A program made the position numbers and the translations under genes. Source: an uncultured Nitrospira sp. (lineage in GTDB: Bacteria > Nitrospirota > Nitrospiria > Nitrospirales > Nitrospiraceae). Taken from it: a DNA stretch of 64,000 nt. Positions 11,456 through 19,112 of this stretch are shown here, piece by piece. The notes under the pieces are model-generated. The model was given only the letters and a program-made list of their open reading frames with translations. It did not search any database and was not told where the DNA came from. Where the stretch lies: the NCBI GenBank assembly GCA_902500995.1, contig CABVSR010000013.1:1-64000 (forward strand), in the 5' to 3' direction. Each line of letters opens with the position of its first letter. Positions within the stretch are counted from its first letter, which is position 1.

Positions 11456-12219
11456 TCAGACTCCTCCACTAGCTCGCCGTCCGCTACTGCCGTAAAGGCC
11501 CGGGAGACCAGAATTGCGCCGAAAGTTTCGCTTTGAAAGACCCGCACGACCCGGATACGGATCAGTTCGAGCAAGGCCAGGAACGTCACAATCACGACCA
11601 GCCGATGGCTCGATTCCTCAAACAGCGCCGTAAACGGCATGGATTCGTGGACCTCCAGCGCCTCGATGATCGCGCTCATGCGCGTGCGAACGGTCAGATT
11701 GTCCGGGATAATTTCGACCAGCCGTTTTCCAGGATGGCGAGACAGGACCCCCTGTAGGGCATCGACCAGGTCAAAGAGAGAAATCTCGTCGAGCAGGCTT
11801 TCATCCTTGGCGACCTCGATTGGTGGACCGGACTCGCGGCCAAAGGTATCCCGCCACAGGCGCTCTTTATAATCCAACTGGGAAGCCGCTTCCTTAAACT
11901 GCTTATATTCGAGCAACCGCCGCACGAGTTCTTCTCGAGGATCCGGCCCGTCCTCCTCATCCACGGCCACTTCGTCCACCGGCAATAACATGCGCGATTT
12001 AATATGCAGCAACGTCGCGGCCATGACCAAAAACTCGCCGGCGACCGCGAGGTTCAATTCCTTCATCACCGACAGATAGTCCAAATATTGCTGAGCGATC
12101 AGCGCGATGGGAATGTCGTAGATGTTGATTTCGTTTTTCTTGATGAGATGCAACAGGAGATCGAGCGGGCCTTCGAAATTCTCGATTTTAACTTGATAGG
12201 GCAGTTCAGGTTGGTCCAT
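11440..12219 (-). CDS. scpA: Segregation and condensation protein A
   Basis: The kleisin subunit bridging the SMC heads. At 259 residues it has the usual length. The N-terminus (YQVKIENFEGPLDLLLHLIK) is the ScpA signature, followed by NEINIYDIPIALIAQQYLDY and the LVMAATLLHIKSRMLLP helix. The C-terminal winged helix ends near EESEWKNL. It precedes and overlaps scpB. A plausible promoter lies about 35-65 nt upstream in an AT-rich patch. Confidence 0.96.
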   Translation of the reverse strand: MDQPELPYQVKIENFEGPLDLLLHLIKKNEINIYDIPIALIAQQYLDYLSVMKELNLAVAGEFLVMAATLLHIKSRMLLPVDEVAVDEEDGPDPREELVRRLLEYKQFKEAASQLDYKERLWRDTFGRESGPPIEVAKDESLLDEISLFDLVDALQGVLSRHPGKRLVEIIPDNLTVRTRMSAIIEALEVHESMPFTALFEESSHRLVVIVTFLALLELIRIRVVRVFQSETFGAILVSRAFTAVADGELVEESEWKNL

Positions 12220-12254
12220 CAGGTACCAGACGTGGACTTGGATAAATTTTTAAT

Positions 12255-12284
12255 CTTATACCAATTTATGGGGGGATGGGGCAA
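12255..12284 (-). promoter_or_regulatory. Candidate promoter for scpAB
   Basis: On the minus strand TTGCCC (12284-12279) and TATAAG (12260-12255) are separated by 18 nt. A TGG precedes the -10, giving an extended -10 context. The patch is AT-rich relative to its surroundings and lies 36 nt before the scpA start. Confidence 0.4.
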
Positions 12285-12316
12285 GACTAAAACTATATAT
12301 TGGGGTTCTGAAAGAC

Positions 12317-13417
12317 CTATTTCGCCTTGAGGATGTAGATCAAGGCTCCCATTGCCGCGACGAACAGGCCGATCGTCACCACCTGGGGAAACGGCTCCGC
12401 TTGCGAAGACCCAGGTGTAGCCGACACGACGCGAGCCGTTCTGGTCATGACCGGGGGGCGAGCGAACGTGGCCTGCGCTAGGTCATCCGACTCCTTGAAG
12501 GACGCATCGGAAAAATCGGCTTGGGAATGAAAGCGCGCGGAGGCAAACGTCACCGCCCGCTCAAACCGGGCAAACAGGAAAAATGTCTCGCGATCGAACT
12601 GCGTCGAGGAGAAATCGCATTTACCGCGGCAGTGCGCGCCGGAAAATCCGGTTCCCATATGAAAGACCGCGCGTGAAAAATTTGCCCCCTGCTCAAAGAC
12701 CACTTCCAGAAACTCGGTGAGCCCGGGAAAGTCCGCGCCACGAAAGATGGCCGGACCGTCGAACACCGACCGGTGAAATCTGGTATGCGGGCCGAATCGG
12801 CCCTCCGTAAACATGGCGCCCTGCGTGAACCGGTCCTGCACGAAATAGCTTTCCTGCTCAAATCTCGCGTGCGATCCGTCCACCAGCCCGAGAAACACTG
12901 TGCGCGACAAATCCACGAGGCCGACAAAATCGGTGTGCATCAGCACCACCGGTCCGGTGATGAGCAAAAACCCTCGCTTGAGACGATTGACGATTGTCCC
13001 CTTGACCCGGGAGTGCTTGATCACGAATGGGCCGCGGATGACATGCACCTCTTCGTCATTGAGGCCCTCGAGTACTCGGCGATCCTCCAGCGACAATCCC
13101 TGGACCGAGGCCACCTTCTGCGCGGGTAACTCATCGAGCAGCAGGTCTCCCTGAACAACGACTCCTGACAGGTCAATGCCCTTCCCGGCCGCCAAGGCCT
13201 GCAAGAGCTGTTGCGCCGGAATGGCCCGCGCCTCCCGCTCCGCCTCCGTGCAGGTGCTGCTCAAATGCAGCGTCAACACCGTGGTCGAGCTCTTTCCACC
13301 GTCATCACTCGTACATTCCGCAAGGAGCAATGCGGGAAAAACGGCGATCACCCACGCCATCCCCAGCATCCACAAGCAGACGCGGTACGGAACTCTGCCC
13401 CGAGACGATCCCTTCAT
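12317..13417 (-). CDS. Exported pentapeptide-repeat-like protein with C-terminal anchor
   Basis: A 366-residue protein of unknown function. An N-terminal hydrophobic segment (about 12-32) looks like a signal peptide. Residues about 150-325 show irregular five-residue periodicity with F or L at the centre (for example FRGADF, FSRAVF, FSGAHC, FASARF), the pattern of pentapeptide-repeat beta-helices. A hydrophobic stretch near the C-terminus (about 345-362) followed by KAK looks like a membrane anchor. The likely picture is a beta-helix held outside the cytoplasmic membrane. No enzymatic motif is visible. Confidence 0.75.
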   Translation of the reverse strand: MKGSSRGRVPYRVCLWMLGMAWVIAVFPALLLAECTSDDGGKSSTTVLTLHLSSTCTEAEREARAIPAQQLLQALAAGKGIDLSGVVVQGDLLLDELPAQKVASVQGLSLEDRRVLEGLNDEEVHVIRGPFVIKHSRVKGTIVNRLKRGFLLITGPVVLMHTDFVGLVDLSRTVFLGLVDGSHARFEQESYFVQDRFTQGAMFTEGRFGPHTRFHRSVFDGPAIFRGADFPGLTEFLEVVFEQGANFSRAVFHMGTGFSGAHCRGKCDFSSTQFDRETFFLFARFERAVTFASARFHSQADFSDASFKESDDLAQATFARPPVMTRTARVVSATPGSSQAEPFPQVVTIGLFVAAMGALIYILKAK

Positions 13418-13488
13418 AGCACTCCCGTCGAAACGAAAACTACCGCGACACTTTACTCCGTCACAAGCTTTGTTACACTCGCCTGCAG

Positions 13489-14169
13489 ATGCCGGCTACC
13501 ACACATCATTCGAGCTTCCGCCTCGCTCTGCGGCTCTTCTGCCTGTCCTCCCTCTGCTTCTGGCCGTTTGCCGTAAACCCGAGGCAGGCCAATGCCGAGT
13601 CGGTCGTCGAAGTGCCCATGTTGGCCGCCATGCAGTCCAACGACCTTGGAGTATTCGAAGTGCTCCTGTTTCGATGGGATCAGCAAGGGACGCCTGCCCC
13701 AATTGAATTGCAGTGGCAAGGCGGAAACATCCAGCCAGGGCATACCAACCTTGGCTCTATGGCCCAGGCTTTCCAGTATGCCCTCGAGCATACGCCAGCA
13801 GCCGGCCATACCGGAACCGTCAGTGCCATCGGTATTGCCTACGCCGCAACCGGCACCGACGGTCCCAGTGCCGGAGCGGTCATGACCGTGGGATTTGCCG
13901 CCCTGCTCAAGGGAGACCGCATCCGTCGCGGCATTGCCATGACCGGCACCCTCAATAAGGACGGCACGATCGGTCCGGTCGGAAAGATCCCTGACAAAAT
14001 CCGCGCCGCGGCCCGTGAGGGATATCGCACGATTCTGATCCCGCAGGGTCAACGCGACGATCCGCGGTGGAATCTCACCCGGCTCGCTTGGGATCTCAAT
14101 GTCGAGGTCAAGGAGGTCTACAGGGTCGAAGAGGCCTACCACCTCATGACTGGGGGCACTCTCGACTAG
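13489..14169 (+). CDS. Exported stand-alone Lon-type (S16) protease domain
   Basis: The 226-residue precursor has an N-terminal hydrophobic signal-like segment (about 10-36) and then only the proteolytic domain of Lon, with no AAA+ ATPase and no visible PDZ domain. The catalytic motif DGPSAG places Ser127, and Lys170 lies exactly 43 residues later in IGPVGKIPDK, the same Ser-Lys spacing as the S679/K722 dyad of E. coli Lon. TGTLNKDGTIGPVGKI matches the region before the catalytic lysine. An active periplasmic or membrane-tethered Ser-Lys peptidase is therefore plausible. Stand-alone S16 domains are known, but the substrate cannot be inferred. It is divergent from the pentapeptide-repeat gene, 71 nt apart. 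Confidence 0.85.
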   Translation: MPATTHHSSFRLALRLFCLSSLCFWPFAVNPRQANAESVVEVPMLAAMQSNDLGVFEVLLFRWDQQGTPAPIELQWQGGNIQPGHTNLGSMAQAFQYALEHTPAAGHTGTVSAIGIAYAATGTDGPSAGAVMTVGFAALLKGDRIRRGIAMTGTLNKDGTIGPVGKIPDKIRAAAREGYRTILIPQGQRDDPRWNLTRLAWDLNVEVKEVYRVEEAYHLMTGGTLD

Positions 14170-14199
14170 CGGTCTGAGTGGAGAGGAACCGCGCACCGA

Positions 14200-14652
14200 T
14201 CACGGCTCCGCGCCCAAGCCCTCGACAATCGCCCGGTATTCCTCCTGTGAAAGACGGTGCATCCCCAGGCTCAGCCGCCTGGACAGCTCCGTCTGTTCTG
14301 CAATACCCAGCACTCGCTGAAGCAGTACTTGGCACTCGGGGGCCTTTCCCTCCCAGCGTCGAACCGGTGAGACCCGCACGAAGCCATAACGAGCTTCCGT
14401 CCGCAGCTCATCTTTCAGCAACTCATCCAGCGCCTGAAAAGGCTGAACCGGCGAGATGATCGAAAACTCGGCTCGAATCCCTTCCTTCAATACATAGACG
14501 AGGCCGTGAGACTCAGGCGTCACGAATTTTTGGAGATTGTCGCGAATTAACGACGTGCAGAGGCCCCAGATTCCTGCCTTGAGCTGCAACTCGGCGCTCT
14601 CCGGAGAGCTGCGTTCACGCAAGGCACCGGCAATAAACAGAAAATGACTCAT
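14200..14652 (-). CDS. Conserved hypothetical protein
   Basis: A 150-residue soluble protein that I do not recognise. The start at 14652 (MSHFLFIAGALRER) is preferred; an in-frame ATG five codons earlier is possible. The composition is ordinary, and no signal peptide, membrane segment or cofactor motif is visible. It ends convergently with the Lon-like gene, 30 nt away. The approximately 210 bases between this gene and the histone-like gene upstream hold nothing I can support. Confidence 0.6.
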   Translation of the reverse strand: MSHFLFIAGALRERSSPESAELQLKAGIWGLCTSLIRDNLQKFVTPESHGLVYVLKEGIRAEFSIISPVQPFQALDELLKDELRTEARYGFVRVSPVRRWEGKAPECQVLLQRVLGIAEQTELSRRLSLGMHRLSQEEYRAIVEGLGAEP

Positions 14653-14861
14653 GCAAGGGGTGAGCAAACCGCGCTGGCGACTCGTGCGGCGAGCCGCATG
14701 GTGCCGACAAGACCAAGGCCGAAGGCGCGCCGAAATTCCATATCGGGCGCACTGAAAACCACCATGGCATCAGGCATGTTCAGTGGGACCTTCACTGGTG
14801 AGAAAACAGGCGCGCAGAGACATCGACCAGGATGACCGGTACAGCTCCGCATCGCGCCGGG

Positions 14862-15467
14862 CTAGTTGTTACGATACTCGTCTGCGTCGTCGAGCAGATC
14901 TTCAGACTTGTCGAGGTAATCGACGTCGTCTTCTTCACCATCGAGTCCGAGTTCCTCTTCTATCTCTTCTTCGATTTCTTCCGACACATCCTCCAGATCT
15001 TCGGCCATCTCCTCATCGTCGTCGTCGAGCTCAAGCTGCGGTGGCTCAATCTCGACCTTCGAAGGCTTGCTCACCTGTGCCGGAGCCGCAGACTTCACCG
15101 GCTTCGACTCTGCAACGGCCGAAGGAGCGTCCGGGGGCATCTTCGCCGCAGGCGGTGCGGAAGTAACCTTGGGCTTGGACCTGGGTTTTGGCGCAGGCTT
15201 TGCGGCCTTCGACGCCGCTTTGGCTTTGGGAGTACGGGCAGACTTCGCAGAAGTCTGCTTGCGGACGCTCTTTTTGGCTGTTTTCTTGACCGGCTTTTTG
15301 GAAGCTTTCGGTTGTGCGGCCTTCTTCGCCTTTACCGGCTTTTTGGCGGTCGCAGCCTTCTTGGCCTTCACGACTTTCTTGGGCTTGCTCGCCTTTCTTG
15401 CCGCAACCTTTTTGGGCCGCGCAGCTTTTACGCCAGCGCCCTTCTTTTTCACGGTTTTCTTCGCCAT
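14862..15467 (-). CDS. Histone H1-like Lys/Ala/Pro-rich protein with acidic tail
   Basis: The start at 15467 is chosen because GAGGAGG lies just upstream and MAKKTVKKK is a natural N-terminus. Of 201 residues, about 1-130 are almost only Lys, Ala, Pro, Val, Ser and Arg in short repeats (KKP, KKA, AKK), as in bacterial histone H1-like DNA-binding proteins. About 140-201 are strongly acidic (runs of Asp and Glu). Such a charge-split chain suggests DNA or RNA compaction with self-masking by the tail; an RNase- or ribosome-associated role is also possible. The sequence is low-complexity, so similarity alone is weak evidence of function. Confidence 0.75.
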   Translation of the reverse strand: MAKKTVKKKGAGVKAARPKKVAARKASKPKKVVKAKKAATAKKPVKAKKAAQPKASKKPVKKTAKKSVRKQTSAKSARTPKAKAASKAAKPAPKPRSKPKVTSAPPAAKMPPDAPSAVAESKPVKSAAPAQVSKPSKVEIEPPQLELDDDDEEMAEDLEDVSEEIEEEIEEELGLDGEEDDVDYLDKSEDLLDDADEYRNN

Positions 15468-15698
15468 TCCACGTCCTCCTCTCAGGTCTTCAACATGGTA
15501 CGTCGGTGGTAAAGCGGCCTCCATCTAGCATGAACCGCCGGGTTCTTGCAACCTTCTCACACCCGCGCAGACCTGTGTCAGAATGTCACGCGAGGCCCAA
15601 GGCCCATGCGGGTGACCCAGACTCGAAACCGCCGAGCCACGATCAGAGTTTCACCGGGAAAGATTCAGCCACTGCGCTGACGGCAGCCCGGTGAATCC

Positions 15699-15727
15699 TT
15701 CGCATTCGGGTTGTCTCTAGGTATAAT
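15699..15727 (+). promoter_or_regulatory. Promoter for the cupredoxin gene
   Basis: TTCGCA (15699-15704) and a perfect TATAAT (15722-15727) are separated by 17 nt. Transcription would start near 15734, downstream of the upstream in-frame ATG at 15731, which supports translation from the ATG at 15761. Confidence 0.6.
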
Positions 15728-15760
15728 AGAATGATTGTATTCACTGGAGTGACGAATCCC

Positions 15761-16135
15761 ATGAGCTGGCGCATTCTCTTGTTGAGTCTCACCCTGGCAA
15801 CGCTAACGGCGTGGCCCTCCTCCGCAACTCCTCCGGCGGTGCATGTTCTCATGGACAGCGGCTCGCCCTACTATGTGCCCGCCGCCGCCACCGTGACCGC
15901 AGGCGGCGCCATCAGATGGGACAACCCCACCCCGACTCACCACACTGTCACCCACGACGGCTGCCTTGAGGAAACGGGGCGCTGCGCGTTCGACTCGGGA
16001 GCCGTCGAGCCTGGCGGCACCTATACCATTCCCAACCTACCTCCCGGCCGGTACCCCTATCAATGCCGCATCCATCCGATTATGCGCGGGATCATCATCG
16101 TGACCGATTCGCCGCTCCTTCCGTCACAAACCTAG
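15761..16135 (+). CDS. Exported plastocyanin-like blue copper protein
   Basis: A 124-residue precursor: signal peptide (about 1-24) and a single cupredoxin domain. Type 1 copper ligands are recognisable: a histidine in PTHHTVTHDG (His60 or 61) and Cys102, His105, Met108 in YQCRIHPIM, the C-x2-H-x2-M pattern of small plastocyanins and amicyanin-like proteins. It is probably a periplasmic electron carrier, though the partner is not evident from the neighbours. The start at 15761 is preferred over 15731 because of the promoter position. Small cupredoxins of this kind are frequent in nitrite oxidisers. Confidence 0.88.
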   Translation: MSWRILLLSLTLATLTAWPSSATPPAVHVLMDSGSPYYVPAAATVTAGGAIRWDNPTPTHHTVTHDGCLEETGRCAFDSGAVEPGGTYTIPNLPPGRYPYQCRIHPIMRGIIIVTDSPLLPSQT

Positions 16136-16225
16136 GTCTTTCCTGATCCCGGGTTCTTGCAGGTCGGCGTGACCCTCGTGTAGGCTGCGGCTTCTTTCTT
16201 TTGTGATGATGCACCGCCCGATGCG

Positions 16226-17719
16226 ATGAAAGCTGCCGCAGCCATACAAGAGCCGCTTGATTTAAGCGGCGATCGTCTCAGTCTCCTCGCCTGGCGAATT
16301 CCCGACCTGGTCGCCTACCAGCATGCCTACGACGAATGGTGGTTGGCCCCGCTCGACGACGACTTTCCGCTCGTTCGGCTCAACGCGGTCGGAATGGAAA
16401 TGCTGACCAGCATGAACGGCCACATTACGGTCGGTGCCCTCGTGGAGAAATACGGCAATAAGATCTGCGGGCCTGACGGCCAGCCCGGTTCCTGGCACCT
16501 GGCACGGTGGTCTATTCCCAACTACTCCCTCTGTTATTTCGGGACAGAACCGCCAGGAGGCCACCGGCACAAGGCCAAATGGGATCTTCTGCTGCAGCAA
16601 ATCCGCGAGAGCTGGTCAGGACAAGAGGATTTCGAAGGCGAAGAACATCTCGAAGATTTCCATGTTCACGAGCTCAAGGAAAGCGACCTGGAAGACGGTC
16701 ACTTCGATCTGATCGAAACCACCGTCTCGCACCTCTTCCGCGAACCCTGCGAGGCGCTGGGCGGCACGACTTACGGGCGCCTCCTCATGCGCCAGCTGCG
16801 CCGCCTGGGCTGGTTCAAGCCAAAACCCAAGGTGATTGTGGAGATCGGCGGCGGGCTGGGCTATGTCGCCCGAGAACTCGGACAGGAGCTGCTGCCGTTC
16901 GAAAAACAGGGGATTCACTATATTTCGCTGGATGTGACTCGCCCGTTCCTCCAACTCCAAACCAAGCGCGCGAAGGCGGGTGGCTGGCCCGGCGCCGGTA
17001 CTCATGCCAATGGTGAATGGCTGCCGTTTAAGGATAACTCCGTCGATCTCCTCATCGACAACGAAAACATGGCGGATATGACCCCGGTCAAACTGAGCCG
17101 GAAAGAGCTCTCGGAAGGCCGTGGGGACACTGCCCAGCATCAGGAAGCGTTGGATTGGATCAGGCGACTGCGCCTGCCACTCGAAAAGGACCTGCCGGAA
17201 GAGGTGATTTTCAACCTGGGCCCGATGCGATTCGTCGCCGAGGTTTGGCGAGTCCTGAAACCGGGGGGCCGGGCATTCCTGACGGAATTCGGCATTGAAG
17301 CAGGCTGGCCTGCCGCAGTGAAGCTTCCGCACCACACTGAATACGAAGTCCAGTACGGCCACTTACGCCAGGCCGTGCGATGGCTGGGTTTTCAGGAGCG
17401 TTATCTCCCGCTGCCTCAGTTTCTCCAGATCAAGCCCGACACGAAGGTCCTGTGCACGGGCGCGGCCTATACGATACAACGATTCTGCCAGGGACTCGGT
17501 CAACCCTTCGCCGTGAGAGCGTATACGGAAAGCGAGTTGGCCAAGACGTTGGGTGAGATCCTGCCGAAGCTGCAAGGCTGCCACTACCATGATATCGCCG
17601 ATCCCGCCTGGTTCGGCCTGATCGACTTCAAGGTGCTGCTGCTGGAAAAGCCCGGCGGCGTGCCTCAAGCCACCTTCACCGAACAAAAGAGCGGGTTCCG
17701 CTGGTATTCGCAGCGGTAA
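16226..17719 (+). CDS. PqqD-like domain plus class I methyltransferase-like protein
   Basis: A 497-residue cytoplasmic protein. Residues about 30-75 (VRLNAVGMEML, then G-ITVGALVEKY) resemble the PqqD/RiPP-recognition winged helix. From about 200 there is a SAM-binding fold with motif I VEIGGGLGYVAREL, an acidic strand end (ISLDVT) and a late motif EVWRVLKPGGRAFLTE typical of class I methyltransferases. A PqqD-like domain normally binds a leader peptide or protein substrate, so a peptide-modifying methyltransferase is possible, but no precursor gene was found beside it. Alternative: a general SAM-dependent enzyme with an unrelated N-terminal helical domain. Confidence 0.65.
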   Translation: MKAAAAIQEPLDLSGDRLSLLAWRIPDLVAYQHAYDEWWLAPLDDDFPLVRLNAVGMEMLTSMNGHITVGALVEKYGNKICGPDGQPGSWHLARWSIPNYSLCYFGTEPPGGHRHKAKWDLLLQQIRESWSGQEDFEGEEHLEDFHVHELKESDLEDGHFDLIETTVSHLFREPCEALGGTTYGRLLMRQLRRLGWFKPKPKVIVEIGGGLGYVARELGQELLPFEKQGIHYISLDVTRPFLQLQTKRAKAGGWPGAGTHANGEWLPFKDNSVDLLIDNENMADMTPVKLSRKELSEGRGDTAQHQEALDWIRRLRLPLEKDLPEEVIFNLGPMRFVAEVWRVLKPGGRAFLTEFGIEAGWPAAVKLPHHTEYEVQYGHLRQAVRWLGFQERYLPLPQFLQIKPDTKVLCTGAAYTIQRFCQGLGQPFAVRAYTESELAKTLGEILPKLQGCHYHDIADPAWFGLIDFKVLLLEKPGGVPQATFTEQKSGFRWYSQR

Positions 17720-17720
17720 C

Positions 17721-17753
17721 CACCGGCAGCCTTATACACGCACGGTGCCGGTG
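17721..17753. terminator. Hairpin between convergent genes
   Basis: CACCGGCA (17721-17728) is the inverse of TGCCGGTG (17746-17753), loop 17 nt. It sits just after the methyltransferase stop and before the convergent Ppx/GppA gene. No T tract follows, so it is only a candidate terminator. Confidence 0.4.
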
Positions 17754-17786
17754 AGCCCTCGCTCACATCGACTGCCGCGGCAGGCG

Positions 17787-18740
17787 TCAGCTCAAACGGT
17801 TCGCCAAATGCAGCAGCACCCCTTCGCGAAGCCCAAGATCGCTGACGAGAACCGTGCCCATGCCAAGCGTCTCTATCATCGTCTTGAGGATGATCGCCCC
17901 GGCGGCAATGACATCCTCTCGGCCGCGCTCGAGGCCCGGCATGCCCTCTCGCTGCGCATTCGACCTGCTCAGGAGCTCCGCTTCGAGGCGCTTCACCATG
18001 TCGAGCGACAAGATGTAATTGTGAATTCTCGCCGGTTCATAGGCGGGCAGCTGCTGCGCCATAGCAGCCAGCGCCGTGATCGTGCCGGCCGTGCCGATGC
18101 AGGTCAGTCCCGGCGTCAAGGGCATGGTGGCGACAGCCGCTTCCGTCTCATTTCGTATCCATTGACGCGCCTGTTCCAATTCGCCCGCGGTAGGAGGATC
18201 GCTCTTCAGCACCCGTTCGCCCAGCCGCACCACACCGATGTCCATCGATCGCGCCACCGGCAGCTGGCCGGGTCGGTCCAAAATACATTCCGTGCTTCCA
18301 CCGCCGATGTCCAAGGCGAGGATGCCGGCCATATCAGCGGGCAGGCCGGAACGAATCCCGAGCATGGTTCGCCGCGCTTCTTCCTCGCCGGAGATCATTT
18401 CCACCTGTAGTCCCGTTTCATGGGCGATCAGGTCTAGAAAGGCGTCACGGTTTCGGGCATCCCGGACGGCGCTCGTCGCCACTACCGCCGTCGCCTCAAC
18501 CTGATGACGCTCGATGATCCGGCGCCAATCTTTGAGCGTCGCGACCACCCGCGCCATGGCATCGGCACGGAGCACTCGATCCTTATCGACGCCCTCCCCG
18601 AGCCGAAGGATACGTCGATCGGATCGCACTTCTCGCAACTGTCGGGACGAGGACACTTCGGCAATCAACAAGCGGCAGGTCAAGGTCCCGATATCAATAC
18701 CGGCAAACATTCGCGGAGCCGTCGTCGATGCGCCGGTCAT
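17787..18740 (-). CDS. Ppx/GppA phosphatase family protein
   Basis: A 317-residue protein with the ASKHA fold of exopolyphosphatase / pppGpp phosphatase enzymes. FAGIDIGTLTCRLLIAEV near the N-terminus is the phosphate-1 motif, and ALDIGGGSTECIL (about 165-177) the second nucleotide-binding motif. It is the short form with only the catalytic N-terminal half (no HD-like C-terminal domain). Polyphosphate or (p)ppGpp hydrolysis is the family activity; which applies here is not decidable by eye. A short coiled-coil gene lies 8 nt upstream on the same strand, and recG precedes that. Confidence 0.88.
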   Translation of the reverse strand: MTGASTTAPRMFAGIDIGTLTCRLLIAEVSSSRQLREVRSDRRILRLGEGVDKDRVLRADAMARVVATLKDWRRIIERHQVEATAVVATSAVRDARNRDAFLDLIAHETGLQVEMISGEEEARRTMLGIRSGLPADMAGILALDIGGGSTECILDRPGQLPVARSMDIGVVRLGERVLKSDPPTAGELEQARQWIRNETEAAVATMPLTPGLTCIGTAGTITALAAMAQQLPAYEPARIHNYILSLDMVKRLEAELLSRSNAQREGMPGLERGREDVIAAGAIILKTMIETLGMGTVLVSDLGLREGVLLHLANRLS

Positions 18741-18748
18741 GCGATCGC

Positions 18749-19075
18749 TTAGGCCTCTTCTACCGTGATGTCGTTCATTTCCAGAAGGAGCTTGGTCCGT
18801 TCGTCTTGCAGCGTACGCACCTGTTTCATCATGCGCACAATCTCGGCATCACTCACCAGACGATCCGGCGCTTCGCCGCGATCATGTAACTCGATCGTCC
18901 GTTCACCGATGTCTGCATGCAGATCGTTGAGTTGCTGCTCCACCTTTCGCAACTCCAGGCGGTAACGAAGCAACTCTCCCTCCTCCAGCGCCCTGGCGGC
19001 CGCTTTGGCAGTGCCATGGCGTAGCGTCACCCATCCGGCGCGAAGATCGTGACTCAACCGTTGCAGCATTCCCAT
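18749..19075 (-). CDS. Small coiled-coil protein of unknown function
   Basis: A 108-residue, charged, mostly helical protein (Leu, Glu, Arg-rich; RLELRKVEQQLNDLHADIGE and VRTLQDERTKLLLEMND look like coiled-coil segments). No known domain recognised. It sits between recG and the Ppx/GppA gene, 37 nt and 8 nt from them, so it is likely part of that transcript. Confidence 0.65.
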   Translation of the reverse strand: MGMLQRLSHDLRAGWVTLRHGTAKAAARALEEGELLRYRLELRKVEQQLNDLHADIGERTIELHDRGEAPDRLVSDAEIVRMMKQVRTLQDERTKLLLEMNDITVEEA

Positions 19076-19112
19076 CGATCGGCCCTCCGCTCCTTCGCCA
19101 GGTGGCGCGGAG

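Noticed and set aside
14649-14861. Short open frames on both strands between the hypothetical gene and the histone-like gene
   Set aside because: No ribosome-binding site, no family resemblance, and the frames overlap neighbours.
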